From positions 1-64,000 of the forward strand of contig JBAYDV010000002.1 in NCBI GenBank assembly GCA_041668045.1: DNA of 64,000 nt, written 5' to 3'. A program made the position numbers and the translations under genes. Source of the stretch: JBAYDV01 sp041668045. Lineage in GTDB: Bacteria > Bacteroidota > Bacteroidia > Bacteroidales > UBA932. The notes under the pieces are model-generated. The model worked only from the letters and a program-made list of their open reading frames with translations. It did not search any database and had not been told where the DNA came from. Below, in pieces: positions 16,858 to 27,138 of this stretch (position 1 is the first letter of the stretch; each line of letters starts with the position of its first letter).

Positions 16858-19800
16858 TTACTTACTTAAATTCTGTTTTAAAAGAACCATTGATGATAAT
16901 GGAGCTAATTCTAGAGTATCACCTATTATGACTTTTTCGTCTGAGGTAATTTCATCAATATTAATTCCAGAGTTAGAATAAGATAATCCTTGGACATCTA
17001 AATAGACATCACCTTTATTGGTCATCTCTTTATATCTATTCCAGTCTTTAGAAGTGATTATATATTTATTATTAGAATTATTAATAATAACCATGATCTT
17101 TTGATTATCATTTAAATATCTAAAATAGACATATAAATTAGAATTACTAGGTGGAATAAAATGTATTAATCTTCCTTGATTTATAATTTCATTTCCATTC
17201 CAAGATTCATTTCCTAAAGTAGATTGGCGGAAGCCAAGTAGCTTTTTAGTATAAGTAAATAATTCATTCTCATCAGCAGACCTATCATCAGGATTATCAA
17301 ACAAATTCAAAGAATCGCCTGACCATCCTCCTGGAAAATCCATACGCTCGGCAGGATCTCCTTTTTCACCACTCTTATTCTTAAACATAAATTCATCACC
17401 AGCATATAACTGAGGAATACCACGAGTAGTTAAAAGAACGGTCATAAGAATTTTCATTTTATCTACGCCAACACTATTGGCTATACGTTCAGTATCATGA
17501 TTAGAGAAAAAGACTAAAAGGCTATTAGGATTAGCATAAGCATAATCTTCAGCTATAGTATTATAAACACGTTTAATCCCTTCATTCACCCATCCAGGAT
17601 TATCATCATTTTCATTAATACCCCTTCTAAGAGCATTCATCAATGGGAAATCCATAACATTAGGTAAATGAGATGAATAACCATCATTATTTTTATGATC
17701 ACCTTCCCAATATGCTACATCTAAAGGACTATTAACCCAACACTCTCCCACTATAGAAATATTTGGATATTCATTTAATATATCATCAGTCCATTTAGCC
17801 ACTCCATCCTTATCACTATAAGGATAAGTATCCACTCTTAATCCATCAAGATTTGCATATTCGATCCACCATATAACATTCTGAGCTAAATATTGAACTA
17901 CGAATGGATTAGTCAGATTCATATCTGGCATCTCTCTAGCGAACCAACCATTTACATTTCTATTCTTATCAAACCCACTAGCATGAGGATCAGACACTGA
18001 AGAAATAGAAAAATTAGATTGAGTAAACTCATCAAACTGTGAAATCCAATCTTCAAAAGGCAAATCCTTCATCCACCAATGAGCTGTTCCACAATGATTA
18101 ACGACTACGTCCTGAATAAACTTCAAACCCTTCTCATGAGCCTCTTCGACTAAAGCCTTATAAGACTCATTCGTTCCCATACGAGGATCCACCTTATAAT
18201 AATCAGCTATCGCATAACCATGATAAGAGCCACTAGGCTGATCATCCAATAGAATAGGTGTAGGCCAAATAGTAGTCGCTCCTAAATCTTTAATATAATC
18301 CAAATGTTTTCTTATACCCTCAAGATCACCACCATGACGACCTCCTATAATCTCACGGTTAGCATTCTCTGCTATTAAAGGCGACGAATCATTCTCAGGA
18401 TTTCCATCAGCGAACCTATCAGGCATCAAAAGATAAATCACATCAGCAGAAGAATAACTTTTACGCTCAGCCGATCCCTCTCTTCTTTTTTTAAACTCAT
18501 AATTAAAAGGCAATACCCTTCCATCTTTAGTCTTAATCTCAAAATGTTTTATCCCAGCACTCATACCAGGACTACACTTCAAATCAATAAACAAATAATT
18601 ATCACTATCGGCGAAATGTACAGAACTAATCTTCATACCTTTTCTATCCAGCACTTTAACCTCACTACCTTTCAAATCTTTTCCATAAACCATCAAGGTT
18701 AAAGGCGTCTTCATATTAGTCCACCAAAAAGGCGGCTCTATCCTCTCAATATCATTTAACATATTCTTATTATTAAAGAAAAAACTATAGCCCCAAGCAG
18801 GAAGAGTAATAACCCTCGGAACATCAACAGACCCACCATCGACAGAAAACGTCACAGTAGAATCAGAGAAATTATACACGGCAATGAATCCATCGCCGTC
18901 AGAAGAATTATCCTCAACATTACTCTCTTCATTTTTTAAAACTCTTTCCATCGCGAAAATAGATTTCGGCGCAGAAGTTTTAAGAATCTTCATAGGCGCG
19001 CCCGTAGTCGGAGCATACATAGAAGGATGTTCATGACGCATCTTTATTAAAGTCTTATAAAAACTTCTAAAATCATATTTATCATCCCAGACGATAGGAT
19101 CCTTCTTAAAAAATTCCAATCTATGCTTATTACCCACCTCTTGGCCACTATAAATCAACGGCATTCCAGGAACAGAAAATGTCAATGCAGCCATCTCTCT
19201 TGCCGCCTTAGCAAACACTTCGAACTCTGTACCATTCCAAGAGTTCTCGTCATGATTCGTAGTAAAATTCATGGCAATAGAAGAACTAGGAAATTTCTGT
19301 GCGTGTTTTTCGAAATAATTAACCAAATCAATAGTATTCTTTTTTCCTTTAACTATATCAGCTAATGTATGAAACAATTCCCATCCATAATAAGCATCGA
19401 AAGCATCTGTTAATAAAGCAGGATTCTCTGCTTCCCCTAAGAAAAACAGACCTTTCTTATATAACCTTAATTCATTCAAAGCATCATTCCAGAAATCAGT
19501 TGGGACCTCGCCAGCCACATCACATCTAAAACCATCAATATCACATTCATCTATCCAGAATTTCATAGAAGAAACCATTTCACGACGCATATCTTCGTTA
19601 TCATAATCTAATTCAGCAGTATCCGTCCAATCAAAAGGAGTAGATATCTTACCATTTTTATCATGTAAATACCAGTCTGGATGATCTATAGTCCACTGAT
19701 TATCTCGAGCTGTATGATTAGCTACCCAGTCTATCATAACCTTCATACCTAGACTATGCGCTTTATCAACGATACGTTTAAAATCTTCTATTGAACCATA

Positions 19801-20100
19801 CTCAGGATTAATAGCTTTATAGTCTTTAACAGAATAATAGCTTCCTAGTTCTCCTTTTCTATCCTCTATTCCTATTGGGTTAATAGGCATAAACCATAAT
19901 ATATCTACACCTAGAGCGTGTAACTCATCTAGATGCGACTCGAAAGCTTTGAACGTACCTGCTTCTGTATATTGCCTTAGATTAACCTCATATATTACTG
20001 CAGATTGAGTCCAATCTGCATGTTTTACCTGCGATGCAGGTGCTGCGAATCCGAATAAAGTTGATAATAACATTATCAAAGGTATAATGGTCTTTTTCAT
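16858..20100 (-). CDS. Tandem GH13 enzyme: alpha-amylase plus neopullulanase-like module
   Basis: A 1080-residue protein with a signal peptide (about 1-19) and two full glycoside hydrolase family 13 units. Module 1 (about 28-445) has catalytic Asp194 (GFRCD), Glu223 (FLGEAE) and Asp284 (TNHDE). The junction at about 446-455 runs into a cyclomaltodextrinase-type N-domain (IERIEPPFWWTNMK, about 451-540). Module 2 (about 550-1080) has Asp757 (GLRVD), Glu786 (IVGECW) and Asp869 (SNHDTER), and resembles SusA neopullulanase. Both active sites look complete, so two cuts with different specificity may be made by one periplasmic chain. It is the last gene of the starch operon, 26 nt after an unknown lipoprotein. 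I see no frameshift or stop at the junction. Confidence 0.88.
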   Translation of the reverse strand: MKKTIIPLIMLLSTLFGFAAPASQVKHADWTQSAVIYEVNLRQYTEAGTFKAFESHLDELHALGVDILWFMPINPIGIEDRKGELGSYYSVKDYKAINPEYGSIEDFKRIVDKAHSLGMKVMIDWVANHTARDNQWTIDHPDWYLHDKNGKISTPFDWTDTAELDYDNEDMRREMVSSMKFWIDECDIDGFRCDVAGEVPTDFWNDALNELRLYKKGLFFLGEAENPALLTDAFDAYYGWELFHTLADIVKGKKNTIDLVNYFEKHAQKFPSSSIAMNFTTNHDENSWNGTEFEVFAKAAREMAALTFSVPGMPLIYSGQEVGNKHRLEFFKKDPIVWDDKYDFRSFYKTLIKMRHEHPSMYAPTTGAPMKILKTSAPKSIFAMERVLKNEESNVEDNSSDGDGFIAVYNFSDSTVTFSVDGGSVDVPRVITLPAWGYSFFFNNKNMLNDIERIEPPFWWTNMKTPLTLMVYGKDLKGSEVKVLDRKGMKISSVHFADSDNYLFIDLKCSPGMSAGIKHFEIKTKDGRVLPFNYEFKKRREGSAERKSYSSADVIYLLMPDRFADGNPENDSSPLIAENANREIIGGRHGGDLEGIRKHLDYIKDLGATTIWPTPILLDDQPSGSYHGYAIADYYKVDPRMGTNESYKALVEEAHEKGLKFIQDVVVNHCGTAHWWMKDLPFEDWISQFDEFTQSNFSISSVSDPHASGFDKNRNVNGWFAREMPDMNLTNPFVVQYLAQNVIWWIEYANLDGLRVDTYPYSDKDGVAKWTDDILNEYPNISIVGECWVNSPLDVAYWEGDHKNNDGYSSHLPNVMDFPLMNALRRGINENDDNPGWVNEGIKRVYNTIAEDYAYANPNSLLVFFSNHDTERIANSVGVDKMKILMTVLLTTRGIPQLYAGDEFMFKNKSGEKGDPAERMDFPGGWSGDSLNLFDNPDDRSADENELFTYTKKLLGFRQSTLGNESWNGNEIINQGRLIHFIPPSNSNLYVYFRYLNDNQKIMVIINNSNNKYIITSKDWNRYKEMTNKGDVYLDVQGLSYSNSGINIDEITSDEKVIIGDTLELAPLSSMVLLKQNLSK

Positions 20101-20126
20101 ATTATTATGTTTTTTAAATAATTATT

Positions 20127-20771
20127 TTACTTTCTATCAGAAATTACTTGCCTATAGGAGAGAGGGATTAACAAATCATTACTTATTCCTTGACTATTAT
20201 ATGCGAATACTCTTATATATGACCGTTTAAATTTTTTAGCATTTTGTGGCAATTCTATTTGAAAACTACCTTCGCTATTATATCTTAAGTAACGTGAATC
20301 AAGCAATGTGTTCTGCCAAAATACAAAATATGTGGCAGGAGCATTTTTAACTTTTACATTTATAACTGTAGCATTTTCTAGAGTTGACGATGTTATTAAA
20401 AAAGGAGCTAATGAATCTACTTGATTATTTCTATTTTCTATTAAGATGGTTCCTTTTTCTAAGTCTGAATAAATATCGATAGTAGTTATTCTTTTCTGAT
20501 TCTTCTTCTTTATTAAAAGTAGTGTATCATTATTAAGTTTAGAAGTTTTAATCAAATTTATTCCAGTAGATTTTACTTTTATTTTTTTCTTTATATTGGG
20601 AAAATAATCTCTTAGAATAATTTGAGTAGTATCAGATGTCAACACACAAGGAGATACTAGTTTACTATTGTCGAATATTGGATTGTCTTCAACAGATTTA
20701 ACACAACCTATAAATAAGCTACATGAAAGTCCTAGTAATATTATGCTTATATATAAATATCGTTTTTTCAT
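20127..20771 (-). CDS. Unrecognised lipoprotein in starch operon
   Basis: I do not recognise this family. The 214-residue product has a lipoprotein signal with LFIGC (Cys23). The rest is rich in Lys, Asn, Ser and Thr with alternating polar and hydrophobic residues, which suggests beta-sandwich structure; phrases such as APATYFVFWQNT and SYIRVFAYNSQGIS near the C-terminus resemble fibronectin or Ig-like strands. It starts 8 nt after susG and ends 26 nt before the double-GH13 gene, so it is in the operon. A glycan-binding or enzyme-anchoring role is a guess from context only. Confidence 0.6.
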   Translation of the reverse strand: MKKRYLYISIILLGLSCSLFIGCVKSVEDNPIFDNSKLVSPCVLTSDTTQIILRDYFPNIKKKIKVKSTGINLIKTSKLNNDTLLLIKKKNQKRITTIDIYSDLEKGTILIENRNNQVDSLAPFLITSSTLENATVINVKVKNAPATYFVFWQNTLLDSRYLRYNSEGSFQIELPQNAKKFKRSYIRVFAYNSQGISNDLLIPLSYRQVISDRK

Positions 20772-20779
20772 ATCTGGTT

Positions 20780-22870
20780 TTATAATTCAAATACGACGGA
20801 CGAGTTAGCTCCTAATTGTATGGTCGTTTCATTATCCTCTTTTTTAATTTTAGCAGTACCAAGTAAACCTACAGCATCTTGTACATCATCTTTAGATGCT
20901 AAAGGTAAAGTAACAGTGCTATTACTAAGATTATGAATAACTAGCATAGTTTGATCATCTTTAGTCATATACCATGCTGCTACTGATGGGAAAGTACTTG
21001 AAGCATTCTCATTGTAAAGAGAATGTTTAGTCATTACACCTTCTGCTAAAGCTGGATATTCATTTCTAAGTTCAGAGAAATCTTTATATACATTTAAAAT
21101 GGAATTTTCATCAGCCTCTTGTGATATCACTGAGCCTACAGTAGATTCTACACTTGAATCTATTTTATCAGTATAGGAAGTGACATAACTATCGCCCCAA
21201 TACATTGGCTGACGTATATATTCATCTCCATTATCTTTAGTGCCAGTATATCCTAGTTCTTCTCCATAATATATATATGGCTGTCCTGGAGATGTTAAAA
21301 GGATGGCAGCTGCCTGTTTTTCTTTAGCTATAGAGCCACCCAAGGTAGATCCAGTTCGATTTTCATCATGATTGGAAAGTTTAGTAGCTTCTATATAATC
21401 TGTTCTTTGAGCCGCATATAAATCTTCATAGCTTAATATATCTTTGGCGAAATAGCATCCCAGGCTATTATTTAAAGCATATTGCAGTCTATACCAATAA
21501 GAAAATTCAAAAAATGCTGGTAATCCCTGGTAATAAGGAGCTACTTTATCAGCATCGGAAAGTACTTCTCCTACCATATATACATCATCACTATGTCCAT
21601 TTTCTTTGTAAATAGTATTAATCGCATTATAGAATTTTTTTAAAAATCTAGGATTCTCATCTGATGTCTCATTATGATAGATGTGTTTTACTGCATCTAG
21701 TCTGAATCCATCGATACCTGCCTGGTACCATACCTTAGCAGCCTCAACGAGTTCTTTAAATGGCAATGAGTTCTCACATGTATCTACTGCTCCGTAATTT
21801 AAATCAGCGAAAGAAGACGTCCAGAAATGTGAATGATATTGATATGTATCTATTCCTGGGGTTAGTATATTGTATATATTATTCGAGTCAATATTATTAT
21901 AAATGGTAAAAGGCTCTCCTAATTCTATGGCAGTATCATTATTTAAAGCTCCATATTTATTATTGTTGTTCCAGTCTGTGGTTGATGTTCGTATTAAAAA
22001 TCCCCAACTTGAATTAAACTTCAATCTTAATCTATATGTATTATCGCTTATTTTGTAGAATTTTTTATAAATATCATCTCCGAAATATAAATATTTAGCT
22101 CCTTCTGTAGAGCTATCTGGGTTATCTTCATCTACTATATCTGTTTCTGTTACAGTTACGGTAGGTGCTGATGCATTGCTCCAGTCCAAAAGAAACTCAT
22201 AAGTTTGCTCACCCTCCGAAGATGATGAAGTAGTGAACCATTGCCCTGAATCATATCCTGCAGCCCCTTCTGTTGCTATCATTGGTATTTTTCCATTTGC
22301 TATATCCGCGGCAGGATTATCAGAGAAAATATAATAGTCTCTATAGGGATTATCTACCGAAGAACTGGCATTTTTAAACCATTGATGTTGACTACTAGTA
22401 TGATTCAGAACATAGTCCAAATAAATTTTGATGCCTTTAGCATGTGCAGCATCAACTAATCTTTTAAAATCATCCATAGTTCCATATTCAGGATTTACAG
22501 ATGAATAATCTAAAACATCATATCCATGGTATGATGAGGCTGGATGTATTGGTGAGATCCAAATAGCACTAGCTCCTAATTCATCTATATAATCAAGTTT
22601 GTCTATCAAACCGTCTATATCTCCTGTCCCATCGCCATCTGAATCTGCGAAAGAATACATTAGCATTTGGTATGTGATATGTCCGCGTTTATTTTTATCC
22701 CAAGTGGGACAATTTACCTGCACATCTTCATATTGTGCAGGTTGTTCGTCTGTATTACCACCTCCGTCTGTCGAATCATTACCGTTCCCTGAATTTTTCG
22801 AGCAGGCAGACAAGGCGAAGATGATAAATAGCGCTTGTAAGAAAGTAAATATCTTGATTTTTTTTAACAT
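20780..22870 (-). CDS. susG: Surface alpha-amylase, SusG-like, with CBM58-type insert
   Basis: Outer-membrane lipoprotein that would cut starch at the cell surface. The 696 residues have lipobox LSAC (Cys23), a Gly/Asp/Asn-rich linker (24-45), and a GH13 barrel with catalytic Asp392 (GFRLD), Glu435 (MVGEV) and Asp502 (SNHDENR). Between about residues 190 and 345 the barrel is interrupted by a Ser/Thr-rich beta domain with aromatic residues. This is where Bacteroides SusG carries its CBM58 starch-binding insert. It follows the SusF-like gene by 16 nt. Confidence 0.9.
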   Translation of the reverse strand: MLKKIKIFTFLQALFIIFALSACSKNSGNGNDSTDGGGNTDEQPAQYEDVQVNCPTWDKNKRGHITYQMLMYSFADSDGDGTGDIDGLIDKLDYIDELGASAIWISPIHPASSYHGYDVLDYSSVNPEYGTMDDFKRLVDAAHAKGIKIYLDYVLNHTSSQHQWFKNASSSVDNPYRDYYIFSDNPAADIANGKIPMIATEGAAGYDSGQWFTTSSSSEGEQTYEFLLDWSNASAPTVTVTETDIVDEDNPDSSTEGAKYLYFGDDIYKKFYKISDNTYRLRLKFNSSWGFLIRTSTTDWNNNNKYGALNNDTAIELGEPFTIYNNIDSNNIYNILTPGIDTYQYHSHFWTSSFADLNYGAVDTCENSLPFKELVEAAKVWYQAGIDGFRLDAVKHIYHNETSDENPRFLKKFYNAINTIYKENGHSDDVYMVGEVLSDADKVAPYYQGLPAFFEFSYWYRLQYALNNSLGCYFAKDILSYEDLYAAQRTDYIEATKLSNHDENRTGSTLGGSIAKEKQAAAILLTSPGQPYIYYGEELGYTGTKDNGDEYIRQPMYWGDSYVTSYTDKIDSSVESTVGSVISQEADENSILNVYKDFSELRNEYPALAEGVMTKHSLYNENASSTFPSVAAWYMTKDDQTMLVIHNLSNSTVTLPLASKDDVQDAVGLLGTAKIKKEDNETTIQLGANSSVVFEL

Positions 22871-22886
22871 GGATATGTTGCTTTAT

Positions 22887-24323
22887 TTATTTAACTAAGG
22901 TAATAGTATATGGATTTGTACTCACATCTACAGTTATAGTGTATTCACCAGCTTCTGTTGGACCTGAGATATTATCTTCTCCATTCATTAGAAGATTACT
23001 AGTTCCATCACTTCCATAGCTATATGTCCAATCTTCATTATAACGAATCTTGAATGACCCTGAACCAGTAAAATTAGCTGTTCCTGTCCAAGTAGATGTA
23101 CTAGAATCATAAGTTAGCTGAGCTTGATCTTCACCCCAACCACCTACTGCATCACCAATAAGGCCTAAGGTATTAATTTGAATCATCATTAATGTAGCAT
23201 TTTTCTTGTCGACTATAACATCATAAAAGCCTGCTGGCATTTTTACGTTATCTCCTCCAAGAGTGGATGATGTTACTAAATTAGCCCCAGTTACGTATTC
23301 TGTAACTTCTATTGGACTGAAAGTAAAATCTTTATATTCTGGATGATTTACATCACCTGGCCAAGCTGGTTGTTCTATAAATTTATATTCAACATCTCCA
23401 GAGCCTACTGTTTCAAAGTCTATCATACCCTCATAGTAACCTTTCTGAATAGAAGATAATGGTATGGTTGGAGCCGTCGCTGGTGTCCAACTTTGATAAG
23501 ATCCAGGAAGATAAATATATTCAGGATAATCTATAGCATAAGTCGTAATATTAATATTAACAGGGTCTGAATATAAGCCATCAGAATTTTCAGCAGAATA
23601 AGCTTGAACTTTAAAAGGAACTTCACTTGTTGCATTCTCAGGATATCCAGCAGCTATAACTAAATCATTTAATTTATCTAGATTAATAGTATAATTCATA
23701 TCTGTCATCTCGCTTGCGATAAGAGACATTTCATCAGAATCATTTTTAACTATATATAAATTATATAAGACCTCTTCACCTAAATTTAATTTAGCAGCAC
23801 TCCAGCTTAAAAGTAGAGTATCTCTTATAGCATTCGTTTTAGTAATAACTATATCTGTCACTTCTGCTTTACCAATAGGCATAATACCATCACCATCTGC
23901 ATAAATATTAACAGATATTGGATCCGAAGAATATGTTATTCCATCATCACCCGCTACTGTTACGTATAAAGAAATCTGAAAAGATTCATTGTCTGGTATA
24001 CTAGGAAAAGATTCTTCTAACTTAGCTTTAAGATCAATCTTTTTTATAGTATAATATGTAGTAGTACATGGAGCTATGAAGGTGGTATCACCCTCATAGA
24101 CAGCCATTAAATTATAAGCAAGATTTTCACCTATAAAACGTGCTTTACTCCAATTAAAAGTAACATCTTCATTTTGAGTAGCTTCTGTAATCAGAATATC
24201 ACTATGATTAGTCATAACAGGTGCAGTAGGTGCATCTGAGAATGTGTCTTCAGGATCTACATCACATGAAGCTAGAGACACAGCAGCTACTGCCATTATT
24301 AATAGATATTTTATATATTTCAT
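22887..24323 (-). CDS. SusF/SusE-type starch-binding lipoprotein, four domains
   Basis: Surface glycan-binding lipoprotein with lipobox SLASC (Cys19). I read four domains in 478 residues: two successive SusE-like Ig folds (about 30-145 and 150-265, each with a TFNWSKA or LLLSWSAA strand), then two starch-binding modules, one beginning YLPGSYQSWTP near 275 and one LGLIGDAVGGWGEDQ near 388. Its C-terminal module has aromatic residues suited to sugar stacking (IRYNEDWTYSYG). It lies 20 nt after the shorter SusE-like gene and 16 nt before susG. Confidence 0.8.
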   Translation of the reverse strand: MKYIKYLLIMAVAAVSLASCDVDPEDTFSDAPTAPVMTNHSDILITEATQNEDVTFNWSKARFIGENLAYNLMAVYEGDTTFIAPCTTTYYTIKKIDLKAKLEESFPSIPDNESFQISLYVTVAGDDGITYSSDPISVNIYADGDGIMPIGKAEVTDIVITKTNAIRDTLLLSWSAAKLNLGEEVLYNLYIVKNDSDEMSLIASEMTDMNYTINLDKLNDLVIAAGYPENATSEVPFKVQAYSAENSDGLYSDPVNINITTYAIDYPEYIYLPGSYQSWTPATAPTIPLSSIQKGYYEGMIDFETVGSGDVEYKFIEQPAWPGDVNHPEYKDFTFSPIEVTEYVTGANLVTSSTLGGDNVKMPAGFYDVIVDKKNATLMMIQINTLGLIGDAVGGWGEDQAQLTYDSSTSTWTGTANFTGSGSFKIRYNEDWTYSYGSDGTSNLLMNGEDNISGPTEAGEYTITVDVSTNPYTITLVK

Positions 24324-24343
24324 AATCGTATATTTCTAAATTA

Positions 24344-25435
24344 CTATTGTTTATTCATTACTAAAACCCAAGGGGTTCTATTAGTATATAAGGTAAATGT
24401 ATAATCACCAGCTGAAGGTATTTTCATATTATCTCCTCCACTTATTTCAAATCCTCCATCGATTTCATCACTAGCCACTAGTGGTCCACCATAAGTTTCA
24501 TCCCATTTACCATCCATTCTGATTTTAAACTCTCCATCTTCAGCGAAAGTTACTACATCAGTAGTCCAATAATTATTAGCTAAATCATATTTGAATACTA
24601 AGTCGCTAGCCCAACCATTAAATGAGCCCATAATACCTATCATAGAATACATTTTACAACTTATAGTTTTAGCATTCATATCAACGCTTATTTTAGCGAT
24701 AGATCCATCAGTAATATCTACAGAGAAGTTACTATCTGACTGTTCAGGGTCTGGAAGAGTCCATGAAGGTGTAATAGCGTCAAAGCCTAAATCATTAGAC
24801 CAACCAACTGCAGATAACAATTTGAAGTATGATATAGGATAATCTCCATTATCAGATGCTATTCCTATATCTATCAAGTTATCATAAACATTTGTTCCTC
24901 CACTAGTTTCCCAAAATTCATTAGGACTACCATCTCCATCCCATCCATCATAAGCTCCTGTCATATAGAATGTCTTTAATTGAGCTTTGAATGTAGATAC
25001 ATTAAATGTAATAAGATTAGATTTTAAAGTATCAGACTCTATGTCATAAATACTTGCAGCTACATAAACATTTATATCTGCATCTTCATTAGCTTTAACT
25101 CCTAATTGATTTACTATAATTCCATTAAAATCTTCTTTAGAGATTGTTAAAGAATTAGTAAAACTTTGACCTACAAGAGCTTCATTATCGCCCAATTTAG
25201 CCATAATATTATATTGAATTTGAATCGGAGCTCCAAAATCAGCATTATCCCACGTGAAAGTAATATCTTCAACTGCACTAGTATTTTGATCGATAATAAC
25301 TGACTGCATAGGATCGATTACCGGAGCTACTAATTGATCGTCGGATGCTAACTGTGTCTTGTCTACATCTATTTCACAAGAAGCGAAAGTGAAGACAGCT
25401 ACTAACATTAACATTGTATATTTTAAATATTTCAT
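24344..25435 (-). CDS. susE: SusE-type starch-binding lipoprotein
   Basis: Lipoprotein with FASC lipobox (Cys20) and the standard SusE layout: an N-terminal Ig-like domain (about 35-150, TFTWDNADFG) and two starch-binding modules starting FYMTGAYDGWDGDG near 157 and MIGIMGSFNGWASD near 266. Its 363 residues fit SusE. It starts 24 nt after susD. The gene symbol rests on position and architecture; binding preference cannot be read from the sequence. Confidence 0.82.
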   Translation of the reverse strand: MKYLKYTMLMLVAVFTFASCEIDVDKTQLASDDQLVAPVIDPMQSVIIDQNTSAVEDITFTWDNADFGAPIQIQYNIMAKLGDNEALVGQSFTNSLTISKEDFNGIIVNQLGVKANEDADINVYVAASIYDIESDTLKSNLITFNVSTFKAQLKTFYMTGAYDGWDGDGSPNEFWETSGGTNVYDNLIDIGIASDNGDYPISYFKLLSAVGWSNDLGFDAITPSWTLPDPEQSDSNFSVDITDGSIAKISVDMNAKTISCKMYSMIGIMGSFNGWASDLVFKYDLANNYWTTDVVTFAEDGEFKIRMDGKWDETYGGPLVASDEIDGGFEISGGDNMKIPSAGDYTFTLYTNRTPWVLVMNKQ

Positions 25436-25459
25436 TTTATTTTAATTTGAAATTATATA

Positions 25460-27127
25460 TTAATAACCTGGATTTTGTACTAAATTATCAGAATTAGCAT
25501 TTATATCAGAAGTAAGGATTGGATATATAGTCTTATATGTTGGTAAATTTACTTTTCCATTCATAACCCCACCTTTAAGTGTCCATGGGAAGTTTATAGA
25601 AGTAAAATAACCATAACGTATAAGATCTGTTCTACGATGACCTTCCCACATAAGCTCTCTAGCTCTTTCATCAAGTAACCAATCTAAAGTTATATCAGAG
25701 GCAGCAGGAGTAGAAACACCTGCACGGTCTCTTAAAGCTTTAATATAAGATAAACCAGTAGCATCTACAGTTCCATCTTCTCTAACTTCAGCCTCAGCAT
25801 AAATTAAATACATCTCAGCTAGACGACATAAAGGATAATCAGATGAAGAAAATGTACCATTTACTTCTGAAAGAGATACCACTGTACCATCAGATTTTAA
25901 TGCATTAAATTTCCAGCAATACCATCCTGAAGCTGTAGTAGTATTATCAAACTCTTCTGTATTACCGATATTATAGAAGAAAGCTCGTTTATCACTATTT
26001 TCTCTATTATATCCAAAGCCACTGCTAGCACCCCAAACTACATCTTGTAGATTAAATCTTGATACATAATCATCAGCTACGTGATAACCATTCCAATTAT
26101 CTGTACTAATCAAATCCACTCCAAATTCACTACCAATTCCTGAATTTGCATCTGAAGAAAGAGATGCATTCATTAGTGTAGTAGTACCACCATATGACTC
26201 TGTTTTATCTTTATCATAAGATACTCCGAAGATAAATTCATCATCAACAGCTCCATTAGTTGTATTATCTTGTTCAAATAATTCAGCATAATTATCATGT
26301 AATTTATAACCTGCATCTATAGCTTCTTTAGCTTGTGTCTTAGCATCTGCCCAACGAGGGGTTCCTGTATAAACTTCAGCATTCAAATACATACGAGCGA
26401 GTAATGCATGAGCAGCACCCTTGCTAACTCTAGGGAATTTAACTTCACCATAATTCTTCAATGCAGAATCATCACTTGTTAAATCTGTAAGCTCGGTTTC
26501 TAACCAATCAAAAAGATCTGCACGACTAATTTGTGAAGGATTTGCTCCTCCAATATTTTCAGGTGTAGCGAAAGGTGGATTGCCAAACAAATCCATCAAA
26601 GTATAATAGTATAATGCTCTATTAAATCTAGCTTCTGCTCTATAAGTATGAATATCATCCTCTAAGGCACTTTGACCTCTACCTGATAATTTAGCATCAG
26701 TAGTCTGAAGCAAATATTCATTACATAATGTAATTCCTTTCATACAACGAGTATATACAGAAATCGTAGCAGATACTTCAGTAGAAGTCCATTGATTATA
26801 TTGAATAGCATTAACATAAGTATCGCTCCAAGGACATTTCAAAGCATCCGTTGACATCTCATTTAGTACCATATACATACGACATAGCTCACTCTGTCCA
26901 GCATCATCAACGGCGATATCAGAAGAACCAAAATCATTTTGGCTAACTAAAGCCCAATACCCATAGATATATGCTAATCCACTAAGATAACTATCCTGAT
27001 CAGCATAAGCAGTTTCCGAAGTAGCATCATAATCATTTAATGGTAATGTATCCAAATCATTTGTACATGAGTTAAACACAAACATTAATGCAGCTACTAA
27101 AACGAATATATTTATTAATTTTCTCAT
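25460..27127 (-). CDS. susD: SusD-type surface starch-binding lipoprotein
   Basis: Surface lipoprotein that caps the SusC transporter and captures oligosaccharide. The 555 residues carry lipobox FNSC (Cys21), the LDTLPLNDY N-terminal segment of SusD proteins, the helical TPR-like region (RAEARFNRALYYYTLMDLFGNPP, then AHALLARMYLNAEVYTG), and the C-terminal RDRAG and LLDERARELMWEGHRRTDLIRYG signature. It follows susC by 11 nt, the invariant SusC/D pairing. Confidence 0.93.
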   Translation of the reverse strand: MRKLINIFVLVAALMFVFNSCTNDLDTLPLNDYDATSETAYADQDSYLSGLAYIYGYWALVSQNDFGSSDIAVDDAGQSELCRMYMVLNEMSTDALKCPWSDTYVNAIQYNQWTSTEVSATISVYTRCMKGITLCNEYLLQTTDAKLSGRGQSALEDDIHTYRAEARFNRALYYYTLMDLFGNPPFATPENIGGANPSQISRADLFDWLETELTDLTSDDSALKNYGEVKFPRVSKGAAHALLARMYLNAEVYTGTPRWADAKTQAKEAIDAGYKLHDNYAELFEQDNTTNGAVDDEFIFGVSYDKDKTESYGGTTTLMNASLSSDANSGIGSEFGVDLISTDNWNGYHVADDYVSRFNLQDVVWGASSGFGYNRENSDKRAFFYNIGNTEEFDNTTTASGWYCWKFNALKSDGTVVSLSEVNGTFSSSDYPLCRLAEMYLIYAEAEVREDGTVDATGLSYIKALRDRAGVSTPAASDITLDWLLDERARELMWEGHRRTDLIRYGYFTSINFPWTLKGGVMNGKVNLPTYKTIYPILTSDINANSDNLVQNPGY

Positions 27128-27138
27128 TTTCTATTTAA

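Noticed and set aside
16858..20100. Double GH13 gene as an artefact of a lost stop codon
   Set aside because: The frame continues smoothly through an N-domain typical of neopullulanases without a signal peptide between the modules; a read-level check is still listed.
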